Of a stretch of 64,000 nt of DNA, positions 44,010 through 52,534 are shown one piece after another; position 1 is the first letter of the stretch, and every line of letters begins with the position of its first letter. Origin of the DNA: Brevibacterium aurantiacum (GTDB lineage Bacteria; Actinomycetota; Actinomycetes; Actinomycetales; Brevibacteriaceae); contig NZ_VLTK01000002.1 of assembly GCF_007558825.1 (NCBI RefSeq), forward strand, positions 477,695 through 541,694, given 5' to 3'. The notes below the pieces were generated by a model. The model did no database searches. It saw nothing but the letters and a program-made list of their open reading frames with translations, and was not told the origin of the DNA. Position numbers and translations under genes: made by a program.

Positions 44010-44591
44010 ATGGCAATCCCAACCCACTACCCGATGAAGTACAAGTGTGGACACACAGTTAAGACCGATCTCTCCAAGATTCCTGCCTCGAAGCGGGCCG
44101 CCGCTGCACAGTCTGACTTCTACATCAGCCGCGCACGGGACGGCAAGGGAATGGACTGCCCTCGATGCTTCCAGAAGAACAGCGCAGCCGACAAAGAACA
44201 GTTCCTCAAGCAGCTCATGCTCGACACCATTGCGTTCGAAGACGAGCACGGCCTGCCGGAGCTCACCGGCACCGAGAAGATGATTTCTTCCGGACTCATC
44301 GACTCGGCCAGACGTGACCGGTTCACCGTTCTCGCCATGGTCGCCGACGACGAGAACTATGTCGATGACTGGGCCGGAATCATCACAGACACTCAGGCGC
44401 TGACCTGGGCTGGATGGTGGGTCAACAATTTCTCCTACAAGGTCCGCAAAGCCAACGAGACCACCAGCGAAGACGTCGTAGAACTCATTCGCGACGGAGC
44501 AGAGCAGGAGGCTACCCGGCCCCGAACCGATGCCTATGCCACGGAGAACCCCCATGACTGGAACCCCGATCAAGAACACCCCAACGACTAA
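44010..44591 (+). CDS. Hypothetical protein with putative zinc-binding Cys/His motif
   Basis: This 193-residue protein has CGHTV near the N-terminus (residue about 14) and CPRCFQ about 40 residues later, a C-x-H...CxxC pattern that could bind zinc. The rest is helical and ends in a polar, disordered tail. Start ATG 44010 is chosen because of AAAGGAAG upstream; the frame is open 24 codons further. No function is recognised. The gap to the next gene, a redoxin, is only 22 bases, so they may be co-transcribed. Confidence 0.6.
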   Translation: MAIPTHYPMKYKCGHTVKTDLSKIPASKRAAAAQSDFYISRARDGKGMDCPRCFQKNSAADKEQFLKQLMLDTIAFEDEHGLPELTGTEKMISSGLIDSARRDRFTVLAMVADDENYVDDWAGIITDTQALTWAGWWVNNFSYKVRKANETTSEDVVELIRDGAEQEATRPRTDAYATENPHDWNPDQEHPND

Positions 44592-44613
44592 TTCTCATAA
44601 GGAGGACGACACC

Positions 44614-44913
44614 ATGACTGGAATCACCGTCTGGACCAAGCCCGACTGCACTCAGTGCACAGGCACATTCCGGTACTTCGAGAATCAGGGCATCTCCAAA
44701 GCTGCTCTCACAGTGAAGGACCTCACCCATCCGGACAACGCAGTTCAGCTCCAAAACTTCAAAGACCGGGGCCTCATGCAAGCACCGATCGTGCAGACAC
44801 CGCAGGAAACCTGGAGCGGATTTAACCCCGACAAAATTAAAACCGCGGCAACCCAGATGCGAACCAGCACGCCGTCACCGGCTATGTCGATGACCGGCCC
44901 CAGTCTCCATTGA
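44614..44913 (+). CDS. NrdH-like glutaredoxin
   Basis: The 99-residue protein has the thioredoxin-fold start ITVWTKPDCTQCTGTFRYF with active-site CTQC (Cys12, Cys15). It also has the cis-Pro region MQAPIV and the C-terminal WSGFNPDKIK that is typical of NrdH redoxins. NrdH normally reduces class Ib ribonucleotide reductase using thioredoxin reductase. No nrdI/nrdE/nrdF lies nearby, so here it is a cargo gene of the element. ATG 44614 has a strong AAGGAGG. The tail after residue 83 is short and polar. Confidence 0.85.
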   Translation: MTGITVWTKPDCTQCTGTFRYFENQGISKAALTVKDLTHPDNAVQLQNFKDRGLMQAPIVQTPQETWSGFNPDKIKTAATQMRTSTPSPAMSMTGPSLH

Positions 44914-45067
44914 TTGCTGCCCTCGACAACCAGGTGCGTGGCCGTCTTCCACCCGCGAAGACGGCCACAGTCACGTTCGTGACCGATTCTTGACAAACAT
45001 TTGCCCACCGAGGCTGAGAATCCCCAAAGACGACCATTGAACCCCCTCACGGCGGAGGCCGAGATTC

Positions 45068-46891
45068 ATGCGCAACGATAAGGCGGAGAGCACGCTGGCA
45101 CAGCGAGACGACATCCTCTCGACCGAGCACGTACGCTCCTTCATGATCACAGCGGCCGTGACCATCATCGACAGATCCAACACCGAAGTTGAGGCCAAGA
45201 GCTTCGACGATGCGATCCGTCTCATCCGCCGCCGCTACCATCCCAACCCACCCGTCGTTGAACTCGCGCGAGTACACACCAACGACTCCGACTGCTTCGA
45301 TGCTCGCAAGTGGGTCATCACCCCAACCGAGTTCCGTGAACTCGACGACGACGAGGCTGAGACCTCCCGTGCCACCTACCGGTTCAAATACGTCGACTAC
45401 AGCGTCATCGTTCCCGGAGAAGGGTCATTCCGAACCCACCGCACCACACTCGAGGGAGTCGTCGCTGCCGCTCAGTCGCTTTCCAACCGGGAATTGAGCG
45501 AAATTGAGCTCACGAGTCACCTGCCCGGCCTGAAAGCCCGTACTCTCGAACCTCAACATTTCGAGGACGCCACGGTCGAGGCCGCGCCAGAACCTCCTAG
45601 CGAGCCACTTCAACGTCAACGCATCCGGCCCCGGAAGTTCGCGCCACTGACCAATCGCCTCAATTCCGTCACTACGGCAATGGCAGCTCGCCGCCAGTCC
45701 AAGAACAAGAAGAAGTCACCGCCACCCAAACGCAAGACCACGGCGACTCCCACCCGGTCTGGATTCAAACTCGACCGCAAGTGGATCCCCGTCGTCGTTG
45801 CCCTCGCCCTCGTCGTAGTTCTCATCGTGTTGATCCCACTGCTCGTCCGCAATGGCGACGAGGCCGAGCCGGTCTCCGCTCCTGTCTGGGCTTCGACCAT
45901 CGCTCCCGCGACTCCGAACTCGACGCCCCTGCTCGACGGATACGACAACGAAGCATGGAGTCTTCCAGCAGGTAAGGCCGAGGCCGCATCCGCATTCGCC
46001 GCAGGAGTCGCCTACGTTGCCTCTGATCCCCGCGAACTGGTTCTTATCAATACCGATTCGGGTAAGGAACTCGGCAAGACTAGCCTTGATTCGTCCATCA
46101 GCTACACATCGGAGTTCATGGCCGGTGATGTCCCGGCAGTAGCTGCTCGCACAGAGAAGTCTCTCACTGCGATCACCGCCAAAGGCGATACGCAGGCATG
46201 GAAGATCGCCAAAGACGATACGGTCCGCATCACCGGAACAACCCCCATGGTCGTGTCCAAGAACGGCAAGGTCTCAGCTCTCATCGTTGGTGAGGACAAG
46301 CCCGTCGCTGTCACTCGTGATACATCATTCATTCCGACTGCCATCGACGGCAAGACGCTGATTCAAGCAGATTCGGCCCGTCCCCAGGTGGTCATCGACC
46401 CCCTTGACGACAAGGCTGATGCGAAGACCCTTGACCTCCCTGCCCCCACGGACTCCGCGACATTCTCACGGCACATCTCATCGGGACACGGGGTCACGGT
46501 CGCCGAATGGACCGTTGAGGGTCAGCCCACAGTGACCGTTCACGATCTCGACGACGACGCCGCGATCACCTCGGCATTCCCGTTGTCAGACATCGCTGGC
46601 GCTGATTCCTGGCAAGTAGGTCGCACCATGGGCACCGGCATCATCGGTGATAAAGCGGTCAACCTCGCGGACGGAAGCCTCATCGCCGATGGCAACGGAA
46701 CGCCGTTCACGACCGCGCTCGGTCCCCTCGCTGTCACCGAGGCGAACGGGCAACGCACCTACTTCGACGTAACATCCACTTACCCCGAACCCGATCAGGC
46801 ACGCTTGCTCGGCTACACCGACAAAGGGCCTGCGATTGTTCGCAACCCCGACGGGTCCATCACAGCTCTCACCAAAACGGAAGGAAAGTAA
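45068..46891 (+). CDS. Single-pass membrane protein with large extracellular domain
   Basis: The 607-residue protein has no recognised family. The cytoplasmic part (about 1-238) has an alpha/beta N-terminal region and a Lys/Pro-rich basic stretch just before one transmembrane helix (about 239-261, IPVVVALALVVVLIVLIPLL). The outer part (about 270-607) is rich in short beta strands with repeated motifs such as DKPVAV, GKTLIQ and AWSLPAGKAEAAS, resembling a beta-propeller. ATG 45068 is preceded by GGCGGAGG. It abuts the surface-protein gene (TAAATG), indicating a shared role at the membrane, possibly in the mating apparatus. Confidence 0.7.
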   Translation: MRNDKAESTLAQRDDILSTEHVRSFMITAAVTIIDRSNTEVEAKSFDDAIRLIRRRYHPNPPVVELARVHTNDSDCFDARKWVITPTEFRELDDDEAETSRATYRFKYVDYSVIVPGEGSFRTHRTTLEGVVAAAQSLSNRELSEIELTSHLPGLKARTLEPQHFEDATVEAAPEPPSEPLQRQRIRPRKFAPLTNRLNSVTTAMAARRQSKNKKKSPPPKRKTTATPTRSGFKLDRKWIPVVVALALVVVLIVLIPLLVRNGDEAEPVSAPVWASTIAPATPNSTPLLDGYDNEAWSLPAGKAEAASAFAAGVAYVASDPRELVLINTDSGKELGKTSLDSSISYTSEFMAGDVPAVAARTEKSLTAITAKGDTQAWKIAKDDTVRITGTTPMVVSKNGKVSALIVGEDKPVAVTRDTSFIPTAIDGKTLIQADSARPQVVIDPLDDKADAKTLDLPAPTDSATFSRHISSGHGVTVAEWTVEGQPTVTVHDLDDDAAITSAFPLSDIAGADSWQVGRTMGTGIIGDKAVNLADGSLIADGNGTPFTTALGPLAVTEANGQRTYFDVTSTYPEPDQARLLGYTDKGPAIVRNPDGSITALTKTEGK

Positions 46892-48559
46892 ATGCACACC
46901 CCCAAGCATCGCGCCACGGCAGCAGCCGTGATCCTCGGCCTCGCGATCCCCGCCACAGGAGTCGCACCGGCCCTCGCTGACGAAGCCACGACTCAGCCAC
47001 CAGCGACGACGCGACCTGTATCGCCCACGGTGGATGCTTCCCCTGATAGTCGCCCGACCGCCGACCCGACAGTTCCAACGGCACCTGCTCCGTCGAAGAC
47101 TCCTGATTCCCCCGTCGATGCCACTATCCCAACCGCACCGGCAGAAGACACGCAAGCCGACGCGGCATCAGAGGCCGAGGCCGACAGCACGAACGGATCC
47201 GACTCCGACGCTGGTGCTGCTACCGACGGCAACGATGACAATGATACGACGGCGAATACCGATGATGACGCCGAGGCTGATGCGGATGCCGACGGGGAAG
47301 AACCAGACCCCACAGATCCTCCTGACCAGGACGGATACGACCCGGCAGATCCGGGCGAGGAACCACCGACCGAACCCGGCGATCCGGAACACCCGGAAGA
47401 GACCGGCCACAAATACCCCAAGGACAACTCGGATGCAGTTGACCTCAACCCAGCGATTCCCGAAGACCACTACGATCAGTCATCGTTAGCTCTGATCGAT
47501 CCCACGACCGGCAATCCCACTCGACTCATCGTCCTCGATGTCGGTACGTTCACCATTCGGGGTGATGGCCAGATCAACTTCACCCCGTATGCGCCATTCG
47601 ACGGTTCCGTGACGATTAAGTACACCGTCCTCGATATTGACGGCAACTGGGTCACTGGCCGAGTCACCATCACCGGGGGAGGAGTCAGCGACAATCCTGC
47701 CGATTCGAACGCAACCACCGACGACGACGGGTCATCGGATTCCACCGCTACCGCCACAGCGAACTCTAACGCTGGACGAGACGGGGCCTCGCAGGCCGAC
47801 GATGCCGATGACAATTCGGGCGAGGATGGAACGTCAGAGGGATCCGCGAATGGTGGCTCTGCGCAGGCTGACTCGAACGGGGCCGATGACAACGACAGCA
47901 CCCAGGCAAATGCCTCCAGTAATGCCGGTGCCGACGGTAGCGATCAGGACGCATCCGCATCTGCCGACGGTCCCGGCAATGCCTCGGCTGACTCTGACTC
48001 AGCAACTGACGACCCCGGCGATAGCAACAACGCGGCAACCGACGCTGGCAGCACCGGAGCCGACGCAGGCACAGGTGCAGACGGGCCGAACGACAATGCC
48101 GACAGCGGCCACGCAGACGACGATGCCAGCGATGGTGACGAGGGGAAGAACAAAGCGGATGGAGGCAAAGACTCCGCTGACTCCAAAGGCAATGCCGACG
48201 GAAATGCCGACGATTCCAACCTCGATAAGCCTGCACCGAATGACCCAGTCGACGTACCCGAGTTGCCAACCGGTCCCGGCGATGACACCGAAACGCCACA
48301 GCAACCAGGTGATGACCTCGGACTGACCAACGAAGACAAACCCAACGACGAACCGTCCGAATCAGACAGCAGCGAACCTGCCCCAACCAAGTCATCAGAC
48401 GATGACCGAACCGTCATCACAGACTCCGGCTCACAGCCTGACTCGTCAGCGACCAGCTCACCCAATGGACTAGTCATCGGTCTCGTTATCGGCGGATTAG
48501 TCGTTCTCACCGCAGCCGGCCTCGGCGTGATCGCCTTTAGCCGTCGGACCAAGAAGTAG
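46892..48559 (+). CDS. Acidic Ser/Asp/Asn-rich surface protein with CshA-type repeat
   Basis: The 555-residue precursor has a signal peptide (about 1-30, ending ALA), an acidic low-complexity stalk, one globular module, a second long Ser/Asp/Asn/Ala stalk and a C-terminal membrane helix (about 525-548) with an RRTKK stop-transfer tail. The module (about 196-266, with DVGTFTIRGDGQINFTPYAP) resembles a CshA-type fibril repeat, known from streptococcal adhesins. No LPXTG motif is seen, so it is membrane-anchored rather than sortase-linked. A role in cell-cell adhesion during mating is inferred from context. Confidence 0.72.
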   Translation: MHTPKHRATAAAVILGLAIPATGVAPALADEATTQPPATTRPVSPTVDASPDSRPTADPTVPTAPAPSKTPDSPVDATIPTAPAEDTQADAASEAEADSTNGSDSDAGAATDGNDDNDTTANTDDDAEADADADGEEPDPTDPPDQDGYDPADPGEEPPTEPGDPEHPEETGHKYPKDNSDAVDLNPAIPEDHYDQSSLALIDPTTGNPTRLIVLDVGTFTIRGDGQINFTPYAPFDGSVTIKYTVLDIDGNWVTGRVTITGGGVSDNPADSNATTDDDGSSDSTATATANSNAGRDGASQADDADDNSGEDGTSEGSANGGSAQADSNGADDNDSTQANASSNAGADGSDQDASASADGPGNASADSDSATDDPGDSNNAATDAGSTGADAGTGADGPNDNADSGHADDDASDGDEGKNKADGGKDSADSKGNADGNADDSNLDKPAPNDPVDVPELPTGPGDDTETPQQPGDDLGLTNEDKPNDEPSESDSSEPAPTKSSDDDRTVITDSGSQPDSSATSSPNGLVIGLVIGGLVVLTAAGLGVIAFSRRTKK

Positions 48560-48600
48560 TCCGTAGCCTCACCTGCCACTGAAATGGAGGTTTCACCCGC

Positions 48601-49713
48601 ATGATCGTTCGTAAGCTGATCCCCACACTCCTTGGGGCCGCTGTGGTCTTCACTACGGCGATCATCCTGCTCATCGTCCTCGTGCTCGGACTTCTCACAG
48701 CCCCGAGCGAGGACGCTTCAGCAGCCGAGGAACCGACTTGTACACCGGGCGGCGGCAATTCCTCGGCTGTCGTCGTCCCCGACGAGTACCAAGACTACGT
48801 AGATGCCGCCGCCAAGGAATCGGGCCTCTCCGTCGGCATCATCGCCGCCCAACTCAAAGCCGAATCGAACTGGGACCCGAAAGCCGTCAGCCCGGTCGGA
48901 GCAAAAGGACTTGCCCAGTTCATGCCCGCTACGTGGAAAGAATTCGGCAATGGTGGCGATCCGTTCAACCCCAAGGACGCCATCGCCGCTCAGGGCCGGT
49001 ATATGAAGCACCTGAGGGCTGTCGTCAAAGACCACGCTAAGGGCGACAAAAACCTGGTGGAGCTCACCCTGGCTGCGTACAACGCTGGCCCCGGCAAGGT
49101 CAAAGAACTCGGTTATGACATGAACAAGATCAACATGATCGAGGAAACCCGTAACTACGTCGAGAACATCACCAAGGCGGCCAAGGGCGACTACACCACC
49201 GACTGTGAAGATCCCGGCGACGGCGGAACCGGAGGTGACGGAGACATCCTCAAGACCGCGAAACACCTCGCTTGGGATAAGCGAGTCAAGCTGCCCCGCA
49301 GCACGGCCGCTCGCCACGGTGAAGACGCAGCCAAACCGGAATACGTTAAAGCCTCACAGAAATACAACAAATCAGTCACCACAGCCTTCTTCACGGACTG
49401 CGGAGTCTACGTCGCCACCGTCATGCGTATGTCTGGGGCAGATAAGAAGTTCCCTCTGCGCGGCACCACCGACGTCCAGCTTCCCTACCTGAAACAGTCG
49501 GACAAGTACAAGACGTTCAAGCCCAAGTCCGAGGGCGACCTCAAGGCCGGTGACATTATGATCACCCCTGGCCACATCTACATCTACAGCGGCAAACGAC
49601 GCAGCGGACCAGCCAACACCTCACTTGCAGCCAGCCTCTACACTCGACCTCCCAGCGGGCAGGACACCTACGGCTTCGGATCCTATACCGCCGCCCGCCT
49701 GGTCAAAGGATAA
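48601..49713 (+). CDS. Bifunctional cell-wall hydrolase: lytic transglycosylase plus NlpC/P60-like
   Basis: The 370-residue protein has an N-terminal membrane anchor (about 5-33), then a soluble lytic transglycosylase domain (about 60-190) with catalytic Glu88 in KAESNWDPKAVSPVGAKGLA and the AAYNAGPGKV motif. A Gly/Asp-rich linker leads to an NlpC/P60-like domain with Cys267 (TDCGVYVATV) and His325 (PGHIYIYSG). This two-domain form is typical of wall-opening enzymes in Gram-positive conjugation (VirB1/TcpG-like). It is encoded 41 bases after the surface-protein gene and two bases before the PEGA-domain gene. Confidence 0.88.
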   Translation: MIVRKLIPTLLGAAVVFTTAIILLIVLVLGLLTAPSEDASAAEEPTCTPGGGNSSAVVVPDEYQDYVDAAAKESGLSVGIIAAQLKAESNWDPKAVSPVGAKGLAQFMPATWKEFGNGGDPFNPKDAIAAQGRYMKHLRAVVKDHAKGDKNLVELTLAAYNAGPGKVKELGYDMNKINMIEETRNYVENITKAAKGDYTTDCEDPGDGGTGGDGDILKTAKHLAWDKRVKLPRSTAARHGEDAAKPEYVKASQKYNKSVTTAFFTDCGVYVATVMRMSGADKKFPLRGTTDVQLPYLKQSDKYKTFKPKSEGDLKAGDIMITPGHIYIYSGKRRSGPANTSLAASLYTRPPSGQDTYGFGSYTAARLVKG

Positions 49714-49715
49714 TC

Positions 49716-50861
49716 ATGAACTACAAGCGCTCACTCACCATCATCATCACCATCTTCGCCGTCGTCGCCCTCGTCGTCACAGGAGCGATCTGGTACATCG
49801 TTTCCAAACCCACCAAGGTTCTCGTCACCATCACCTCACAGCCACACACCGTGGAGATCACCATCAACGGTGAGTCGTTCGGCACACGCAAATCAGGCAA
49901 GACCTTCCCCGTCGAAACCAAGGAAGACTCTCTGAGCATCACCGCATCCGCCGATGGATTCGCTGATGACACCATCGTCGAACCGATCAATGGAAAGCAG
50001 GTCAGCTCATTCATCGGCCTAGTACCTCAAACCGATGAAGCCGAGAAGACGCTCCGAGAAGAAGGAGACCTTGACCAACAGGAGGACGCGACCGAGAAGT
50101 ACCTCCGCGAATCAGAGAAACTCCATGCTGACTGGCCAATCCTCGACGAGCTGCCACGCGAGACCATGACGTACCGCGCCTACCAGGGAGAGTCCGAAGA
50201 CGGCGACCACGATTTCGGCATCCATCTCTTCCTCTACCCCGACACGGCCGATCAGGGCCGTGCCGACTTCACCCGCTGGCTCGAGTCGATCAACGAAGAT
50301 CCACAGGACTACGAAATCGTCGAACAGATGGACAACGGACCCAAGAAGACCGTCGTTCCGCCTCTGCCGACTCGTGACGAAGTCGAAGCCCTATCTCGTG
50401 ACGACATCACCGACCCGAATACCGTCAAGAGCGACAAACTCGAACCTGACGCCGCCGCGCTGCAATTCGCCACAGCAACGACCACCTGGCACGCAAGCAA
50501 AGACACCCCACACTCAGGCTTCAACCGCACGCACCAGCTGATGTCGAAGTCACTCGCTGACTCCATCACCGAACCAGAACGCCCGACCTACACCCCCAAA
50601 TGGTTCGAAGCCGCCGACAACGACGCCGAATCGTACTCATGGCCCATCGATACTTACGAAGGCACCGGATCCAACTCCTTCGAAGTCGAAGTCTGCTGGG
50701 CGTGGGTCTCCGAGACACACGAACCCGTCATCGAGGGACCACGCAAATACTCCATCACCATGGGAGACGACGACGGCCGACCCGTAGTCACCGGCTACGA
50801 ATTCGAAGACCCCAGCAACTTCGTCGCCTCCGACACCGACCAGTGCCTGTCCAACGATTGA
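49716..50861 (+). CDS. Membrane-anchored protein with PEGA-like domain
   Basis: The 381-residue protein has one N-terminal transmembrane helix (about 6-28) followed by a PEGA-type beta domain (about 33-85, VTITSQPHTVEITINGESFG and SITASADGF). A charged, helical middle region and a C-terminal domain of about 120 residues beginning AALQFATATTTWHASKDTPH follow. That C-terminal domain has the length and position of a VirB8/TcpC-type NTF2-like domain, but the match is only by pattern. It follows the wall hydrolase by two bases and is probably in the same operon. Confidence 0.68.
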   Translation: MNYKRSLTIIITIFAVVALVVTGAIWYIVSKPTKVLVTITSQPHTVEITINGESFGTRKSGKTFPVETKEDSLSITASADGFADDTIVEPINGKQVSSFIGLVPQTDEAEKTLREEGDLDQQEDATEKYLRESEKLHADWPILDELPRETMTYRAYQGESEDGDHDFGIHLFLYPDTADQGRADFTRWLESINEDPQDYEIVEQMDNGPKKTVVPPLPTRDEVEALSRDDITDPNTVKSDKLEPDAAALQFATATTTWHASKDTPHSGFNRTHQLMSKSLADSITEPERPTYTPKWFEAADNDAESYSWPIDTYEGTGSNSFEVEVCWAWVSETHEPVIEGPRKYSITMGDDDGRPVVTGYEFEDPSNFVASDTDQCLSND

Positions 50862-50943
50862 TCGTCCGAATGTGTAGTGATCAACACACGACTGCCTGCG
50901 AAACGAAACCCGTGCACGAGTTTCCGCAACCAGGAGAAGAACA

Positions 50944-51798
50944 ATGAGTGAGTTCACCACATTCGCCGGAGCCGAGAACCACGCTTTGCGCATCCTCGTC
51001 CTCGACGGGATCCGCGACTTCGATGTCCAAGTACGCAACGATCCTCGGATGATGGACCACATCGCTGACAGCGACATGTCGCTCGAAGACTACAGAGCAA
51101 TCCACGACCGCATCGCGACTAAACTGCTCAATAACCAGGACTTCGACCACCGTCTCTTCGACGGCGACGAAACCCAGTTCGTCGTTGCTCTCGCCGAAGA
51201 CGGCGCAGGTACCACCTCCTACCGGAACACCGAAGCAGGCCAAGCCGCTCGAATGCGAGACGAACAGATCATCGGAAAGGCTAAGCAAATGGGCGAGGAA
51301 GCAAAGAAGGCATCCATCGAATCACGCCATGAAACCGCAAACCCTCCGACCCCTGAGCGGACGTATAGCCGAGCAACACTGGAGGAAGCTGGAAAGCGTC
51401 TAGACGCTGGCGACTGGGACGCTCACCGCAAGTTGGCCATCATCGCTGTCGAAAGTGGCTACGCTGCCGAAGTGGAGCAGGACTTCAACAACGATGCTGC
51501 CGACCAACAACCACTCACCCACTCGATCCGCATCCTCAACCCTGCCGATGTTCAGTCTCTCGAAAAGGACTCAGCAGGACTGAGCACAGAGTTCGATGCC
51601 ATGGGCGGCACCAGCGAGGTCGAACAATTCACCCCCGAGCGTCCTCACGGAGACTACGGTCCCAAAACACCATTCGATATCGCCCCGACCGACCCCGAGG
51701 GACCAGGCAACCCATTCCCCTCCGACGCACACCTCAGTGCCCTATCCGCACAACCGCCCCACCCGCAAGCACACGGCACTGGCCCCAGCCTGACCTGA
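50944..51798 (+). CDS. Hypothetical acidic protein of the putative transfer cluster
   Basis: The 284-residue soluble protein has no signal or membrane segment and no family I recognise. The first 130 residues are helical and acidic (MSLEDYRAIHDRIATKLLN), the middle has a predicted helix YSRATLEEAGKRLDAGDWD, and the last 80 residues are Pro/Gly-rich and probably disordered. An AGGAGAAGAAC ribosome-binding site precedes ATG 50944. It ends the run of genes 45068-51798 that precedes the AbiE pair. Confidence 0.6.
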   Translation: MSEFTTFAGAENHALRILVLDGIRDFDVQVRNDPRMMDHIADSDMSLEDYRAIHDRIATKLLNNQDFDHRLFDGDETQFVVALAEDGAGTTSYRNTEAGQAARMRDEQIIGKAKQMGEEAKKASIESRHETANPPTPERTYSRATLEEAGKRLDAGDWDAHRKLAIIAVESGYAAEVEQDFNNDAADQQPLTHSIRILNPADVQSLEKDSAGLSTEFDAMGGTSEVEQFTPERPHGDYGPKTPFDIAPTDPEGPGNPFPSDAHLSALSAQPPHPQAHGTGPSLT

Positions 51799-51843
51799 AC
51801 GCACCACCTCAATCTCCATCGCCAAACAATTTCACCAGCCAGA

Positions 51844-51880
51844 GACATCATTAATGCTTTTGGCTGGTATTATTGATGTC
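51844..51880 (+). promoter_or_regulatory. Operator-promoter of abiEi: inverted repeat with -10 element
   Basis: Twelve-base arms GACATCATTAAT (51844-51855) and ATTATTGATGTC (51869-51880) pair at eleven of twelve positions around a 13-bp spacer. The -10-like TATTAT (51868-51873) lies across the right arm and ends seven bases before ATG 51881, so the transcript would be leaderless. AbiEi proteins are known to repress their own promoters by binding inverted repeats. Confidence 0.68.
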
Positions 51881-52534
51881 ATGAGTTATCAAGTGGTTGC
51901 CGCGCTCAGCCCCGTGGCCTACGACTACAACGGGTTCGTGACCTCTCGACAAGCCCACGACGTAGGGGTGTCGAACACGCAACTGAAGTCAATGGCCGAT
52001 GCCGGAGTCCTGGAGCGAGTCGAACATGGAATCTACCGATTCGAAGCAGCCCCTGGGCAGCTCTCCGATCCGACGTTCTGGCGATGGCTCGCAGTCAGCC
52101 AGGGCGACCGTCACGGAAGCGACGGTGTACCACCGGTCATCGTGGCAGGAGAGAGTGCCGCTGAACTCCATGAGATCGGTGACTTCTGGGCTCGCGGCTT
52201 TGACTTCATCGTTACTGCCCGTCGGTTCACACGGATCGATGACGTGCGACTGCGGAGACGGACCGTCGAGCCGATTGATGTCGACTATGTTGACTCGATT
52301 CCTGTTCTGACCATTGAAGCCACCCTGGCGGATCTGGCAGGACCGGATCAAGGTGCAGATCTGTCACTGATTGGGGATGCCTACAGGGACGCCCGTCGAC
52401 TGGGGAGGATTGTGAGGCCTGAGCGTCTGGTGGCTCTTCTTGGGCGACATGCCCACATTCACGGCTTCTCCCGAGGCGACGGGGCTGCGCTGCTCGACTG
52501 TATCGCGCCGAACGCCGATAGGGTCGCCGCATGA
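51881..52534 (+). CDS. abiEi: AbiEi antitoxin / transcriptional autorepressor
   Basis: The 217-residue protein is the antitoxin of a type IV AbiE system. The N-terminal winged helix-turn-helix (about residues 10-55) shows FVTSRQAHDVGVSNTQLKSM followed by GVLERVEHGIYRF, the characteristic AbiEi_4 segment; the C-terminal domain has IPVLTIEATLADL. ATG 51881 is used because it coincides with the likely transcription start; a further in-frame ATG at 51854 lies inside the operator. The stop overlaps the toxin start by four bases (ATGA), ensuring coupled synthesis. Confidence 0.88.
   Translation: MSYQVVAALSPVAYDYNGFVTSRQAHDVGVSNTQLKSMADAGVLERVEHGIYRFEAAPGQLSDPTFWRWLAVSQGDRHGSDGVPPVIVAGESAAELHEIGDFWARGFDFIVTARRFTRIDDVRLRRRTVEPIDVDYVDSIPVLTIEATLADLAGPDQGADLSLIGDAYRDARRLGRIVRPERLVALLGRHAHIHGFSRGDGAALLDCIAPNADRVAA

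Noticed and set aside
47168..48579. Long frames on both strands of the acidic surface-protein gene
   Set aside because: They arise from the repetitive GAC/TCC/AAC-rich DNA; the plus-strand frame with a signal peptide and membrane anchor explains the region.
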